From JBBDMC01 sp963826055 (GTDB lineage Bacteria > Pseudomonadota > Alphaproteobacteria > Rhizobiales > Kaistiaceae), in NCBI GenBank assembly GCA_963826055.1, contig CAWGVO010000018.1:382275-446274 (forward strand): a DNA stretch of 64,000 nt. Reading direction: 5' to 3'. The number at the start of each line of letters is the position of its first letter. Position 1 is the stretch's first letter. The notes under the pieces were generated by a model. That model did not search any database. It was not told where the DNA came from and saw only the letters and a program-made list of their open reading frames with translations. A program made the translations under genes and the position numbers. Shown piece after piece: positions 63,121-64,000 of this stretch.

Positions 63121-63853
63121 AGAAATGCAGGTTGGCACCCACGCGCGCAAGCCAGCCCGTGACGGCCGCATCGACGGTGATCGGATTCCAGCCACCGACG
63201 CCCTCGTTGAAGGTGTAAGTCCTCGATCCGAGGTCGTAGTACAGCGCCTCGCCCTTGATCGAGACGTGATCGGTCACCGCGACCTCGAGACCACCGCCGG
63301 CCGTCCAGCCAACGTGGTTCTGCGAGTCGGTCGTCGTGATAACCGGCCCGCCATAGCCGTCGTCGAGCTGCGCTTCGACGTTGCCGAATGCGACGCCGCC
63401 CGTGGCGAAGAGCAGGGCCCGGCCGGCGGCAAACCCAAGCCGACCGCGGACGGTGGCAAGGCTCTTAAGCCGGCCGGTGGACGCGAAATCGTCGATCGTG
63501 TCGGTGTAGGTCCCCTCGACGCCGGTGAACGAGAAGTCGCCCTCTACACCCACGACCGCCTGGCCCATCTGCATGTTGAACCCGCCCTCGACGCCGCCAA
63601 TGATGCCGTTGCCGGGGAAGGAAAAGTCCGGAAGGGCCGGTGTTCCTTCGAACTCGATGTTGCTGACATCAAACATCGCGCTCGAATAACCGACAGTGGC
63701 CCCAACATAGGCGCCGTTCCAAGCGAATGGCGCCGGCTGGCCGGCTGCGTTGTAGCCGCCCATGTCAACGGCGTGCGCGATTCCTGGCTGGATGCTTGCG
63801 AAAGCGAGCGCCGCAAGACCGGCCGCCGCTCCGCTGATGGATCGCTTTGTCAT
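63119..63853 (-). CDS. Outer-membrane beta-barrel protein (Omp25/31-like)
   Basis: A 244-residue exported porin-like protein. ATG 63853 follows GAGGAAC. The signal peptide ends at about AHA (residue 27). The mature part starts with APFAWNGAYVGATVGYSS, the family opening FxWxGxYxGxxxGY, then GGVEGGFNMQMGQAVVGVEGDFSF. It ends WLARVGANLHF with a terminal Phe, the recognition signal of outer-membrane insertion. Eight-stranded surface protein typical of Hyphomicrobiales (Omp25 group). The bases after 63853 hold its upstream region. Confidence 0.92.
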   Translation of the reverse strand: MTKRSISGAAAGLAALAFASIQPGIAHAVDMGGYNAAGQPAPFAWNGAYVGATVGYSSAMFDVSNIEFEGTPALPDFSFPGNGIIGGVEGGFNMQMGQAVVGVEGDFSFTGVEGTYTDTIDDFASTGRLKSLATVRGRLGFAAGRALLFATGGVAFGNVEAQLDDGYGGPVITTTDSQNHVGWTAGGGLEVAVTDHVSIKGEALYYDLGSRTYTFNEGVGGWNPITVDAAVTGWLARVGANLHF

Positions 63854-64000
63854 GATTGTTCCTCGCGGCACGACTCAATTTATACGTGTATCCTAAACCC
63901 GACATGGTTAATGAACTGTGGCAGAAACGACACCGGCGCGACAAATGCTGTCCCATCGCCGCGGCCGGTTGAAATCCGGGGTCTGGTGTTCTGTGCGGGG

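Overview
The window is a GC-rich alphaproteobacterial chromosome segment, most likely Hyphomicrobiales (Rhizobiales). This rests on high GC with alternative GTG/TTG starts, the local grouping of tgt, queA, a cyclophilin, coaD and gyrA, two DUF-type gene pairs common in this order, and a Ku/LigD end-joining pair. No rRNA, CRISPR array, insertion sequence, integrase or phage gene was seen. One tRNA (Lys, anticodon TTT) lies near the middle.

Bases 1-30,750 are an accessory catabolic region. It holds two separate peptide-type ABC importers (permeases, fused dual ATPases and Tat-exported binding proteins) around hydrolases and oxidative enzymes: an M14 cytosolic-carboxypeptidase-like peptidase, an M20 peptidase, a 1268-residue fused hydantoinase/5-oxoprolinase, a DapA-family aldolase, an aldehyde dehydrogenase, a ThDP-dependent decarboxylase-like enzyme, a UbiD decarboxylase, a cyclase-family hydrolase, a two-subunit FAD/[2Fe-2S] amino or imino acid dehydrogenase, RidA, a stand-alone Lrp ligand-binding domain, and a short aromatic set (pyrone-dicarboxylate-lactonase-like amidohydrolase, Rieske oxygenase, lone PcaH-like intradiol dioxygenase). 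A working reading is import of an N-containing conjugate, hydrolysis, oxidation of the amine to a 2-oxo acid, decarboxylation to an aldehyde, and oxidation to an acid. The substrate cannot be read from sequence. The region ends at the 3' side of tRNA-Lys, a classic integration site.

Bases 30,850-64,000 are mostly core and housekeeping. tRNA-Lys is followed by tgt and queA (queuosine), an ATP-grasp/metallopeptidase pair, a small membrane protein, cyclophilin, coaD, two small secreted proteins, a von Willebrand-type secreted protein and gyrA. Next come a DUF2157/GDYxxLxY membrane pair, a MarC protein and a probable sulfite dehydrogenase operon (ECF sigma, anti-sigma, molybdoenzyme, dihaem cytochrome c). 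The right end has ssb, a LysE exporter, ligD and ku (non-homologous end joining), trkH with a one-domain TrkA, a VOC protein, a WYL regulator, SRPBCC proteins, a Bcr/CflA transporter, an ArsR-SRPBCC-RibD/DHFR operon with a clear operator, two outer-membrane or secreted proteins and a universal stress protein.

A pattern across the window is at least eight single-base reading-frame breaks in otherwise well-conserved genes. Seven are explained by a one-base change in a short homopolymer. This points to consensus indel errors rather than decay, and one break creates a false 544-residue fusion ORF. Those genes are listed with their full reconstructed extent.
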